Notes under the pieces: model-generated
The model's database searches: none
What the model saw: the letters and a program-made list of their open reading frames with translations, nothing else
Told to the model about the DNA's origin: nothing
Made by a program: the position numbers and the translations under genes
Shown: piece after piece, positions 8,623 through 17,339 of the stretch
Numbering within the stretch: the stretch's first letter is position 1
Layout: each line of letters begins with the position of its first letter
Assembly: GCF_003625485.1 (NCBI RefSeq)
Contig: NZ_RAIR01000001.1
Location: 248,001-312,000, forward strand
Reading direction: 5' to 3'
DNA length: 64,000 nt
From: Butyrivibrio sp. CB08
Lineage (GTDB): Bacteria > Bacillota > Clostridia > Lachnospirales > Lachnospiraceae

Positions 8623-9681
8623 ATGGCATATAGAGATAATACTAAGGTTATTCATATAGGCGACAGAGTGATCGGAGGAGGTAATCCTGTTCTGATCCAG
8701 TCCATGACCAACACCAAGACTGAGGATGTTAAGGCCACTGTTGCGCAGATCAAGCGCCTTCAGGAGGCTGGCTGCGAGATCATAAGAAGCACAGTTCCTA
8801 CTTTGGAAGCTGCTAAGGCTTTAGGTGAGATCAAAAAAGAGATCAGCATCCCTATCGTTGCTGACATTCACTTTGATTACAAGATGGCCATTGCAGCCAT
8901 GGAAAATGGCGCTGACAAGATCAGGATCAATCCAGGTAACATCGGAGGAAGGGACAGGATCGCTTCAGTTGTAGCCTGTGCCAAGGAGAGGAATATTCCT
9001 ATCAGAGTTGGAGTTAACAGCGGTTCTTTGGAAAAAGAGCTTGTTGAGAAATACGGCGGAGTTACCGCAGAGGGCCTTGTTGAGAGTGCCCTTGATAAGA
9101 CTGGTATCATCGAAGATCTTGGCTACGACAACATGGTTGTCAGCATCAAGTCTTCAAACGTAATGCTCTGTGTTAAGGCCCATGAGCTTCTGGCAGAAAA
9201 GTGCCAGTATCCACTTCACGTCGGTATCACAGAGGCTGGAACTCTTTACGGCGGTAACATTAAGTCATCAGTTGGACTTGGAATCATCTTAAATAAGGGC
9301 ATCGGCGATACCATCAGAGTTTCACTTTCAGGAGACCCTGTTGAGGAGATCAAGACAGCCAAGATGGTTCTAAGGACCCTTGGCATGAGAAAGGGCGGAA
9401 TAGAAGTTGTTTCCTGCCCAACCTGCGGAAGGACCAACATCGACCTCATTGGCCTTGCCAATGCAGTTGAAACCATGGTTCAGGGTTATGACCTTGATAT
9501 CAAGGTTGCAGTTATGGGATGTGCTGTAAACGGACCTGGGGAGGCCAGAGAAGCAGACATCGGAATAGCCGGAGGAATCGGAGAAGGTCTTCTTATCAAG
9601 AAGGGCGAGGTTATCAGAAAGGTTCCTGAAAAAGAGCTTTTGCAGGCTCTTAAGGATGAACTGGACAATTTCGTTAAGTAG
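8623..9681 (+). CDS. ispG: 4-hydroxy-3-methylbut-2-enyl diphosphate synthase (GcpE)
   Basis: A 352-residue IspG: an N-terminal TIM barrel (GGGNPVLIQSMTNTKT, DIHFDYKMA, NPGNIG) and a C-terminal [4Fe-4S] domain with CPTCGR and GCAVNGPGEA supplying the cluster Cys residues. It performs the reductive ring opening of MEcPP, so dxr and ispG here plus ispH at 32.7 kb give three MEP-pathway enzymes in the window. Confidence 0.97.
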   Translation: MAYRDNTKVIHIGDRVIGGGNPVLIQSMTNTKTEDVKATVAQIKRLQEAGCEIIRSTVPTLEAAKALGEIKKEISIPIVADIHFDYKMAIAAMENGADKIRINPGNIGGRDRIASVVACAKERNIPIRVGVNSGSLEKELVEKYGGVTAEGLVESALDKTGIIEDLGYDNMVVSIKSSNVMLCVKAHELLAEKCQYPLHVGITEAGTLYGGNIKSSVGLGIILNKGIGDTIRVSLSGDPVEEIKTAKMVLRTLGMRKGGIEVVSCPTCGRTNIDLIGLANAVETMVQGYDLDIKVAVMGCAVNGPGEAREADIGIAGGIGEGLLIKKGEVIRKVPEKELLQALKDELDNFVK

Positions 9682-9704
9682 TTTTGTGAGGATGTTTTTG
9701 TTTT

Positions 9705-12700
9705 ATGGGGAAGTCATTTTTTGAAGTGTTTCCAGGCCTTTCGCTTGATTCCAAAGTAAGCGAGATAATGGAACAGACTGAAGTTACTAAAGTCTCTACT
9801 ACGCGCAAGCAGGACTTTATCAGAATATATATTCAGAGCAACAATCTGATCGATAAGTCAGATATCATCAAGGCAGAAAACGGTATCAAGAAGCAGCTTT
9901 TTAAGGATCAGGATATCACCATCAAGATCTACGAAAAGTTCGCCCTCTCTGCCCAGTACACACCACAGAATCTTTTAGACTTATACAGGGAGAGCATTGA
10001 GCTGGAGCTTAAGGACTATGACCATATGGAGTATAGTCTCTTTCGTGCGGCTTCTTTTGAGTACCCAGATCAGGACAGCCTCATTGTTAAGCTTGAGGAC
10101 AGCGTCGTTGGTAAAAAGAAAGCTCCGGACCTTGTAAGAGTTCTCTCCAAGATCTTCAACGAGAGATGCGGTCTGTCCGTAGCTATTTCCCCGGAATTTA
10201 TTGAAGTGGAAAAAGAAGATAAGACTCCTGATTACAGCGAAGAAGCTGGTAAGATGGCCAAGAAGCTGGAGGCCATGGAAGCCAAGGCCAAGGAGATGGA
10301 AGCTGAGGAGGAGAGCAAGGCTAAAGCTGAGGAGGCAGCTCCTAAGGCTGAAAAACCTGCAGCACCTGAATCCAAGGCACCAGCTCCGGATAAGCCACTT
10401 CCCGGAGCACCTAAGGGCAAGGGCTCCTTCAAAAGAGATTTCGGCGGAAGCTACAAGAAATCAGATAATCCTGATGTTATCTTTGGAAGGGACTTTGACG
10501 ATGAGACCATGAAGCTTGTGGACCTCATGGGAGAACTTGGAGAAGTAACCATCCACGGCAAGATCATAGAGTTTGATTCAAGGGATATTAGAAATGAAAA
10601 GACCATCCTGATCTTTGCCATCACTGACTTTACAGATTCAATTGCTGTTAAGATGTTCGTAAATACAGAGGATGTTCCTGATATCACCAAGGACATCAAG
10701 ATGGGTGCCTTTGTTAAGATCAAGGGTATTGCGGCTGTAGATAAGTTCGATCACGAGCTTTCAATACAGTCTGTTGTCGGCGTCAAGAAGATCCCTGACT
10801 TTACCGTAAAGCGCAAGGACACAGCTGACGTCAAGAGAGTTGAGCTCCACTGCCATACCAAGATGAGTGACATGGACGGTGTATCCGAGGTCAAGGATAT
10901 CGTCAAGCAGGCATACAAGTGGGGTATGCCAGGTATTGCCATAACTGACCACGGCGTAGTTCAGGCCCTTACAGATGCCAATCACGTATGGGAGGATCTC
11001 TACAAGGATGAAAAGAGCCGCCGCAAGGAAGCCGGGGAGCCTCCTATAGACAGGCAGGATTTCTTTAAACTGATCCTTGGTGTCGAGGCCTACGTTGTTG
11101 ATGACTTAAAAGAGATCGTAGTAAACGACAAGGGACAGAGCCTTACTAACACTACCTTTGTTGTATTTGATATTGAGACAACAGGTTTTTCACCTATTAA
11201 AAATAAGATTATTGAGATCGGCGCTGTTAAGATCAGAAACGGCGAGATAATAGACAGATTTTCAGAGTTCATCAATCCTCAGGTTCCAATTCCCTACAGG
11301 ATCGAGAAGCTCACCAGCATCACTGATGACATGGTAATCGATGCTCCCACAAGGGAAGTTATCATCCCTAAGTTTGTGGAGTTTTGTAAGGACGCTGTCC
11401 TTGTAGGACACAACGTAACCTTTGATATAAGCTTTATCAATCAGAACTGCAAGGAGCTTGGAATAGACGCAGACTACACCACTGTGGATACTCTGTGGCT
11501 TTCAAGGTACTTCTTCCCGCTACAGGCCAAGCACACTCTTGATGCTGTAGCCAAGACTCTCAATATCGTTCTTGAGCACCATCACAGAGCGGTAGATGAT
11601 GCTGAGTGTACAGCACTTATCTTTAACAAGTTTGTACCTATGCTCAAGGAGCAGGGAGCAGAGGACCTTACCCAGGTCAATGTCCTTGGTAAGCCAACCC
11701 CTGAGATGATAAGGCACTTAAGGCCTAATCACTGCATTATTCTGGCCAAGAATACTCTGGGAAGAGTTAACCTCTACACCCTTGTTAGTGAGTCCCACGT
11801 CGACTACTTCAGAAGATTCCCTCTTATTCCAAAGAGTGAGCTTTTAAAGCACAGAGAGGGTCTCATCATAGGAAGTGCCTGCTGCGCAGGAGAACTCTAC
11901 GGCGCTGTTGTTGAGGGAAGACCACCAGAAGAGATCGCAAGGCTTGTGAGCTTCTACGACTACCTGGAGATCCAGCCAGTTGCCAACAACCACTTCATGG
12001 TTGATTCAGAGAGATATGAGGATATCAATTCTGACGATGATATCCGTGAGATCAATAAAGAGATAATAAGGCTTGGAGATCAGTTCAATAAGCCCGTTGT
12101 AGCTACCTGCGACGCCCATTTCCTTAATCCTGAGGACGAGATCTACAGGACCATCATCATGGCAGGAAAGGGAATGAATGACGAGGAGCCGGCGCCTCTT
12201 TTCCTAAGGACCACAGATGAGATGCTTCAGGAGTTTGACTACCTTGGCGGAGAAAAGGCAAGGGAGATCGTAATCGACAATACCAGGAAGATCCTTGATA
12301 TGTGCGATTCCATCTCTCCGGTAAGACCCGATAAGTGCGCTCCTGTCATTGAGAACAGTGATGAGATCCTGACCAAGATCTGCTACGACAAGGCCCATGA
12401 GATATACGGAGAGGACCTTCCTGAGATAGTTCAGGAGCGTCTTGAAAGAGAGCTTAATTCTATTATCAAGAACGGTTTCGCGGTTATGTACATCATTGCC
12501 CAGAAGCTGGTTTGGAAATCCAATGAGGACGGATATCTGGTAGGTTCCAGAGGATCAGTAGGATCTTCCTTCGTTGCCTTCACGTCAGGTATCACGGAGG
12601 TCAATTCCCTGAGCCCTCACTATATCTGCCCTCACTGCAAATACAGTGACTTTGATTCACCGGAGGTTCTTGCTTTTGGTGGTAACTCCGGCTGTGATAT

Positions 12701-14258
12701 GCCAGATAAGAGATGCCCTAAGTGCGGAACCATGATGAACAAGGACGGCTTTGATATTCCTTTCGAGACCTTCCTTGGATTCAAGGGCGATAAAGAGCCT
12801 GATATCGACCTTAACTTCTCTGGAGAGTATCAGTCCAAAGCCCACAAGTACACAGAGGTTATCTTTGGCTACGGACAGACCTTCAGAGCGGGAACAATTG
12901 CGTCTCTTGCAGATAAGACAGCCTTCGGTTTTGTAAAGAAATACTATGATGGAATCGGGGCCAGCAAGAGAAAGAGCGAGATAAACAGAATAGTTCAGGG
13001 ATGTACAGGGATCAGAAGAGGAACTGGTCAGCATCCTGGAGGAATCATAGTTCTTCCTGTGGGTGAGGATATCAATTCCTTCTGTCCGGTTCAGCACCCG
13101 GCCAACGATATGACAACGGCCACCATAACAACCCACTACGACTATCACTCAATCGACCACAACCTGTTAAAACTCGATATTCTGGGACACGATGATCCCA
13201 CCATGATAAGATTCCTTCAGGATTGCACAGGTCTTGACCCCAAGACTGTGCCTCTTGATGACAAGAACGTTATGAGCCTTTTCATGAATACTTCAGCTCT
13301 TAACGTAACTCCGGAGCAGCTCGGGGGAACCAAGCTTGGATGTCTTGGACTTCCTGAGTTTGGTACAGACTTCGCCATGCAGATGGTTATTGATGCGGGG
13401 CCAACATCTCTTTCCCACCTTATAAGGATCTCTGGTCTGTCCCACGGTACAGACGTATGGCTTGGTAACGCCCAGACCCTTATCCAGGAAGGAAAGGCAA
13501 CCATCGATACCTGCATCTGCTGTCGTGACGATATCATGATCTACCTGATCCAGAAGGGACTTGATAAGTCTGAGTCCTTCAAGATCATGGAGTCAGTCCG
13601 TAAGGGTAAGGTTGCCAAGGGCAAGGAGAGTAGTTGGAGCGACTGGAAGAAAGATATGACAGACCACGGTGTACCAGACTGGTATATCTGGTCCTGCGAG
13701 AAGATCAAGTACATGTTCCCTAAGGCCCACGCTGCAGCCTACGTTATGATGGCATGGAGAATTGCGTACTTTAAGGTATACGTGCCACAGGCCTTCTATG
13801 CTGCATGGTTCAGCATAAGAGCCAAGGCCTTCAACTACGAGCACATGTGCCAGGGTGAGAACCACCTTCACAGTATCATGAAGGAATACCAGAGCAGAAA
13901 GGACTCTCTTTCTAACTCAGAACAGAACGAGTACGGAGATATGAGACTTGTAGAGGAGATGTACGAAAGAGGCATCGAATTTATGCCAATCGACATCTTC
14001 AAGGTTAAATCAAGGGACTTCCAGGTAATCGGCGACAAGATCATGCCATCCCTTACCAGTATTGATGGTATGGGTGAAAAAGCTGCAGACCAGATCGTGG
14101 AAGCAGCCAAAGACGGTCCGTTCCTTAGTAAGGATGACTTCCGCCAGAGAACCAAGTGCCCTCAGGGTGTCATCGACAAGATGGCAGATATGGGACTTCT
14201 TGGAGACATTCCGGATTCTAACCAGATCAGTCTCTTCGACCTTATGAAGACAATGTAA
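9705..14258 (+). CDS. polC: DNA polymerase III alpha subunit, Gram-positive PolC type
   Basis: A 1517-residue replicative polymerase. In order: an N-terminal region, a Lys/Ala/Pro-rich linker (about 170-240), an OB-fold (about 265-370), the PHP domain (VELHCHTKMSDMDG) interrupted by a DEDD 3'-5' exonuclease (FDIETTGFSPIKNKIIEIG), then the polymerase core with GSRGSVGSSF and the catalytic-Asp segment PDIDLNFSGEYQ, a zinc-binding CPHC...CPKCG insert, and a helix-hairpin-helix tail. The proofreading exonuclease in the same chain and the large size mark PolC rather than DnaE. It closes the operon and is followed by a clear terminator. Confidence 0.97.
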   Translation: MGKSFFEVFPGLSLDSKVSEIMEQTEVTKVSTTRKQDFIRIYIQSNNLIDKSDIIKAENGIKKQLFKDQDITIKIYEKFALSAQYTPQNLLDLYRESIELELKDYDHMEYSLFRAASFEYPDQDSLIVKLEDSVVGKKKAPDLVRVLSKIFNERCGLSVAISPEFIEVEKEDKTPDYSEEAGKMAKKLEAMEAKAKEMEAEEESKAKAEEAAPKAEKPAAPESKAPAPDKPLPGAPKGKGSFKRDFGGSYKKSDNPDVIFGRDFDDETMKLVDLMGELGEVTIHGKIIEFDSRDIRNEKTILIFAITDFTDSIAVKMFVNTEDVPDITKDIKMGAFVKIKGIAAVDKFDHELSIQSVVGVKKIPDFTVKRKDTADVKRVELHCHTKMSDMDGVSEVKDIVKQAYKWGMPGIAITDHGVVQALTDANHVWEDLYKDEKSRRKEAGEPPIDRQDFFKLILGVEAYVVDDLKEIVVNDKGQSLTNTTFVVFDIETTGFSPIKNKIIEIGAVKIRNGEIIDRFSEFINPQVPIPYRIEKLTSITDDMVIDAPTREVIIPKFVEFCKDAVLVGHNVTFDISFINQNCKELGIDADYTTVDTLWLSRYFFPLQAKHTLDAVAKTLNIVLEHHHRAVDDAECTALIFNKFVPMLKEQGAEDLTQVNVLGKPTPEMIRHLRPNHCIILAKNTLGRVNLYTLVSESHVDYFRRFPLIPKSELLKHREGLIIGSACCAGELYGAVVEGRPPEEIARLVSFYDYLEIQPVANNHFMVDSERYEDINSDDDIREINKEIIRLGDQFNKPVVATCDAHFLNPEDEIYRTIIMAGKGMNDEEPAPLFLRTTDEMLQEFDYLGGEKAREIVIDNTRKILDMCDSISPVRPDKCAPVIENSDEILTKICYDKAHEIYGEDLPEIVQERLERELNSIIKNGFAVMYIIAQKLVWKSNEDGYLVGSRGSVGSSFVAFTSGITEVNSLSPHYICPHCKYSDFDSPEVLAFGGNSGCDMPDKRCPKCGTMMNKDGFDIPFETFLGFKGDKEPDIDLNFSGEYQSKAHKYTEVIFGYGQTFRAGTIASLADKTAFGFVKKYYDGIGASKRKSEINRIVQGCTGIRRGTGQHPGGIIVLPVGEDINSFCPVQHPANDMTTATITTHYDYHSIDHNLLKLDILGHDDPTMIRFLQDCTGLDPKTVPLDDKNVMSLFMNTSALNVTPEQLGGTKLGCLGLPEFGTDFAMQMVIDAGPTSLSHLIRISGLSHGTDVWLGNAQTLIQEGKATIDTCICCRDDIMIYLIQKGLDKSESFKIMESVRKGKVAKGKESSWSDWKKDMTDHGVPDWYIWSCEKIKYMFPKAHAAAYVMMAWRIAYFKVYVPQAFYAAWFSIRAKAFNYEHMCQGENHLHSIMKEYQSRKDSLSNSEQNEYGDMRLVEEMYERGIEFMPIDIFKVKSRDFQVIGDKIMPSLTSIDGMGEKAADQIVEAAKDGPFLSKDDFRQRTKCPQGVIDKMADMGLLGDIPDSNQISLFDLMKTM

Positions 14259-14271
14259 ATGGTTTAAACCA

Positions 14272-14309
14272 AGCGCCAGTGACCTGTTTAGCAGGCTCTG
14301 GCGCTTTTT
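14272..14309 (+). terminator. Terminator after polC
   Basis: An 8-bp stem AGCGCCAG / CTGGCGCT with a further internal CCTG/CAGG pairing, followed by five T residues. Confidence 0.9.
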
Positions 14310-14403
14310 GTGTGTTTGGAGATGAGAGTGGGATGGAAAGAGTGTGCCCCGCAAGGGCCTCGGGCCGCCTTTGAGATGATTTTTGAACAGTGAAATTTGG
14401 GCG

Positions 14404-14680
14404 ATTACGGACCAGGAGCTCAAAAAGTCCCTTTTGGTCCGTTGTTTTTCAGCCTATAACGCGTGATATTTATTGAAATTACGGACCAGAGAGCTGGATT
14501 GTGGTGTTTGGTCCGTAATTTGAGGAAAAATCTGCCTTCATAACGGGGGAAGTGGGAGTTATTTTACGGACCAAATAGACGTTTCTATGCATTTGGTCTG
14601 AAAACACCCTCTTTTTGAGTTTGCGAGTGCTGAAAAATTACGGACCAGAGACATGTTTTGGTGCGTTTGGTCCGTAAGAA
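14404..14680. repeat. Array of four palindromic repeats (TTACGGACCA ... TGGTCCGTAA)
   Basis: Four hairpin-forming units lie in the gap between polC and arsR, at about 14404-14444, 14476-14521, 14562-14604 and 14635-14680. The left arms are 74, 85 and 74 bp apart. Unit 2 has perfect 13-bp arms (AAATTACGGACCA and its complement) around a 20-nt loop; unit 4 is nearly as good; units 1 and 3 are decayed on the right arm. The loops differ. No convincing gene is seen here (14259-14690); the array resembles a family of intergenic palindromic elements rather than a CRISPR, because the conserved part is the outer arms and spacing is irregular. Confidence 0.85.
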
Positions 14681-14688
14681 AAATTGTG

Positions 14689-14717
14689 TTGACAAATATA
14701 TAAACGAAGTATATATT
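14689..14717 (+). promoter_or_regulatory. Promoter of the arsR-HMA-ATPase operon
   Basis: TTGACA (14689-14694) and TATATT (14712-14717) separated by exactly 17 bp: a near-consensus vegetative promoter. The operator begins at the end of the -10 box. Confidence 0.88.
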
Positions 14718-14747
14718 AAACATATGAGCAGATGTTCATATGTTTAA
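14716..14747. promoter_or_regulatory. SmtB/ArsR-type operator (12-2-12-like dyad)
   Basis: An inverted repeat with half-sites AAACATATGAGCA (14718-14730) and TGTTCATATGTTT (14733-14745), 2-bp spacer and one mismatch, extended by two more pairs on each side. It carries the TGA(A/G)CA-N2-TGTTCA core known for SmtB/CzrA/CadC-like repressors. It overlaps the expected transcription start, so bound repressor would block transcription; the gene immediately downstream encodes such a repressor. Confidence 0.85.
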
Positions 14748-14786
14748 ATGAACTGCAAACCTAAATCTGCGGAAAGGAGACTTAAG

Positions 14787-15083
14787 ATGCATAGAGAGCT
14801 TCCAAATGAAGATGAGCTTTACGATCTGGCGGAGCTGTTCAAGGTGTTTGGAGATTCCACAAGGATCAGGATACTGTTTGAACTCTTCGACGAAGAGATG
14901 AATGTGGGAGATATAGCAGACAAGCTTAATATGACTCAGTCAGCCATATCTCATCAGCTTAAGATCCTCAAGCAGAGCAAACTCGTTGGAAACAGACGAG
15001 AGGGCAAGCAGATAATGTATTTCCTGGCTGATGACCACGTAAGGACTATCATTGATCAGGGAATCAACCACATAGAAGAGTGA
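14787..15083 (+). CDS. Zn/Co-type ArsR/SmtB metal-responsive repressor
   Basis: A 98-residue winged-helix repressor (MTQSAISHQLKILKQSKLV as recognition region). The C-terminal helix holds D-x-H-x10-H-x2-E (DDH...HIEE), which is the alpha-5 zinc site of SmtB and CzrA; the alpha-3 Cys site of CadC/ArsR is absent. This predicts release of the operator by Zn(II) (or Co/Ni). The start is ATG 14787, with GGAAAGGAGA just upstream; the in-frame ATG at 14748 touches the operator and has no ribosome site. It autoregulates the metal-efflux operon by inference. Confidence 0.92.
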   Translation: MHRELPNEDELYDLAELFKVFGDSTRIRILFELFDEEMNVGDIADKLNMTQSAISHQLKILKQSKLVGNRREGKQIMYFLADDHVRTIIDQGINHIEE

Positions 15084-15149
15084 CAATTGTCACCGCAGAA
15101 CATCAATTAAAATTATGAGTGCCACGTTAAGTGGAAGAAAGGTGGAAAT

Positions 15150-15368
15150 ATGAAGAAGACATATAAGTGTGAGGTAGATTGTGCAAACTGTGCAGCTAAG
15201 ATGGAAGAGGCTGTTAAGAAGATAGATGGCGTAGTAAGCGCAAGAGTTAATTTCATGACTCAGAAGTTCACATTGGAAGCTGAGGAAGACGTATTTGATA
15301 AGGTATTCGATGCAGCAGTTAAGGCCTGCAAAAAAGTAGAACCTGATTGTGAGATCGAGACAGCTTAA
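15150..15368 (+). CDS. Stand-alone heavy-metal-associated (HMA) domain protein
   Basis: A 72-residue ferredoxin-like HMA domain with the metal-binding pair in DCANCAAKME (CxxC). Such domains usually form the N-terminus of P1B ATPases; here the ATPase encoded next has none, so the domain is supplied as a separate cytosolic chaperone or sensor. Strong ribosome site AAAGGTGG before the ATG. Confidence 0.9.
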   Translation: MKKTYKCEVDCANCAAKMEEAVKKIDGVVSARVNFMTQKFTLEAEEDVFDKVFDAAVKACKKVEPDCEIETA

Positions 15369-15376
15369 AATGTGAA

Positions 15377-15396
15377 GGTCGCCGTTTGCGGCGACC
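15377..15396 (+). promoter_or_regulatory. Intercistronic hairpin between the HMA and ATPase genes
   Basis: GGTCGCCG / CGGCGACC, an 8-bp perfect stem with a 4-nt loop, not followed by a T-run. It probably protects the upstream message or tunes expression of the ATPase rather than ending transcription. Confidence 0.5.
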
Positions 15397-15421
15397 CTCT
15401 TTATGAAATGAGGCGATTTAC

Positions 15422-17320
15422 ATGACCAAGAAACAAAAGAAAGTAAGAAACAGGATCATCATTGTGCTCATCATGTTCGCATCCCTTATGATCCTTGAAA
15501 AAACAGGAGTTTTAGATCCTATTCCATGGTACGGACAGTTCGTGATATTCCTCGTACCATACATAATAATCGGTTATGACGTCATTAAGAAGGCGTGTAT
15601 CAATATAAGCCACGGACAGGTCTTTGACGAGAACTTCCTTATGATGATCGCAACCTTCGGAGCTTTTGGCATCGGAGAGTATTCAGAGGCCCTGGCGGTA
15701 ATGCTCTTTTACCAGGTGGGCGAGCTCTTCCAGAGCGTAGCCGTATCCAAGTCAAGGCAGTCCATATCTGACCTTATGAGCATCGCTCCAGAGTCGGCAA
15801 ATATAGTAAGGGAAGATGGTTCCGTTGAGGAAGTTGACCCTGAGGAAGTAAGCGTTGGAGATACCATCCTTGTAAGAGCCGGTGAGAAGATCCCGGTTGA
15901 TGGAACTGTACTTGAGGGTGAGTCCTTTGTAGATACTGCAGCCCTTACAGGTGAGTCAGTACCGAGACGAGTAGCAACTGGCGACGATGTGATAAGTGGC
16001 TGCGTCAACGGCGAAGGCATCCTTAAGCTCAGAGCCATAAAGGCATACGAAGATTCCACAGTTGCCAAGATCCTTGAGCTTGTGGAGAATGCCAGCAACA
16101 AGAAGTCCCGCATGGAGAACTTCATAACCAGATTTGCAAGATACTACACACCAGTAGTTACCATAGGTGCAGTGCTCCTCGCAGTGCTGCCACCACTCCT
16201 TGGACAGCTCGCTTTTTCTGACAGTATCAGAAGAGCCTGCATTTTCCTTATTGTGTCCTGTCCATGTGCTCTTGTTATCTCTGTTCCACTTGGTTTCTTT
16301 GGCGGAATCGGAGCATCCTCCAAGAAGGGTGTCCTTGTTAAGGGCAGTAACTTCCTTGAGGCCGCAGCACTTATCGACACTGTAGTTTTTGATAAGACAG
16401 GAACCATCACCAAGGGTGAGTTCAAGGTTTCAGAAATAATCCCGTCAGGTCAGAGCTCTTTTTCAGAAGACGAGCTCCTTACTCTTGCAGCAGCAGGAGA
16501 GGCCTTCTCCAATCACCCTATAGCAAGGTCCATTATCCAGTGCTATCAGGAGAGAAATGGCGGAGCAGCGCCTGATACAAGCCTTATAGATCAGGCTCAG
16601 ACAAAAGAGATCGCCGGAAACGGCCTTAGTACTGTCTATAACGGAAAAGAGCTGCTTCTTGGAAACAGCAGACTCATCGATGTTCCGGCATCCATCGGAC
16701 TTTTGGACGAGAGCGCAGGAACAGTTATCTACATCGGATATGATGGAAGCTACGCCGGAGCCATTGTTATCGCCGACACCATCAAGGGCGGGGTAAAAGA
16801 GGCTATTTCCTCCCTTTACGATATCGGAGTTAAGAGAGCTGTGATGCTCACTGGAGATAATAAGGACATCGCCCAGCATGTAGCTGACCAGGTTGGAATA
16901 AACGATGTGAAAGCCGGTCTCCTTCCTGCAGACAAGGTGTCTGCGGTTGAAAAAATGTTAAACGAAGAGGATAATAATAAGAGGCTTGCATTTGTTGGTG
17001 ACGGCATCAACGATGCACCAGTTCTTATGAGAGCAGATGTGGGAATCGCCATGGGATCCCTTGGCAGCGACGCAGCTATTGAGGCTGCAGACATCGTTAT
17101 CATGGACGATGATCTTCGCAAGATCTCATCTGTTGTCAGGATAGCCCGCAAAACGGTGAGAATCGTAAAAGAGAACATCGTCTTTGCCCTTGCTGTAAAG
17201 CTTATTATCCTGGTACTTGGCGCTCTTGGCCTTACAACCATGTGGCTTGCAGTATTTGGCGATGTTGGTGTGGCTGTGATCGCGATTCTCAATTCCATGC
17301 GAGCTTTAAATGATAAGTGA
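15422..17320 (+). CDS. Zn/Cd-type P1B metal-translocating ATPase
   Basis: A 632-residue efflux ATPase with TGES (actuator), the membrane CPC metal motif (C280-P281-C282), phosphorylated D324 in DKTGTITKG, an NHPIARS segment holding the HP pair, and GDGINDAP. The last membrane pair carries the Lys and Asp (VKLIILVLGALG ... FGDVG) typical of the P1B-2 zinc/cadmium group as in ZntA. The N-terminal HMA domain is missing and encoded separately upstream. The SmtB-type regulator agrees with zinc-group export. The gene symbol is left blank because zntA and cadA cannot be told apart here. Confidence 0.93.
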   Translation: MTKKQKKVRNRIIIVLIMFASLMILEKTGVLDPIPWYGQFVIFLVPYIIIGYDVIKKACINISHGQVFDENFLMMIATFGAFGIGEYSEALAVMLFYQVGELFQSVAVSKSRQSISDLMSIAPESANIVREDGSVEEVDPEEVSVGDTILVRAGEKIPVDGTVLEGESFVDTAALTGESVPRRVATGDDVISGCVNGEGILKLRAIKAYEDSTVAKILELVENASNKKSRMENFITRFARYYTPVVTIGAVLLAVLPPLLGQLAFSDSIRRACIFLIVSCPCALVISVPLGFFGGIGASSKKGVLVKGSNFLEAAALIDTVVFDKTGTITKGEFKVSEIIPSGQSSFSEDELLTLAAAGEAFSNHPIARSIIQCYQERNGGAAPDTSLIDQAQTKEIAGNGLSTVYNGKELLLGNSRLIDVPASIGLLDESAGTVIYIGYDGSYAGAIVIADTIKGGVKEAISSLYDIGVKRAVMLTGDNKDIAQHVADQVGINDVKAGLLPADKVSAVEKMLNEEDNNKRLAFVGDGINDAPVLMRADVGIAMGSLGSDAAIEAADIVIMDDDLRKISSVVRIARKTVRIVKENIVFALAVKLIILVLGALGLTTMWLAVFGDVGVAVIAILNSMRALNDK

Positions 17321-17339
17321 TCCGCAAGGAGGATGAGAT

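Noticed and set aside
12657..13148. Minus-strand open frame of 163 codons inside polC
   Set aside because: Shadow of the polymerase coding frame; no ribosome site and no family features.
14404..14680. CRISPR array
   Set aside because: The repeated parts are outer arms of palindromes with variable loops and irregular 74-85 bp period; there are no uniform spacers and no cas genes.
14748..14786. Longer start for the arsR gene at ATG 14748
   Set aside because: It touches the operator, lacks a ribosome site and adds 13 residues outside the family; ATG 14787 has GGAAAGGAGA upstream.
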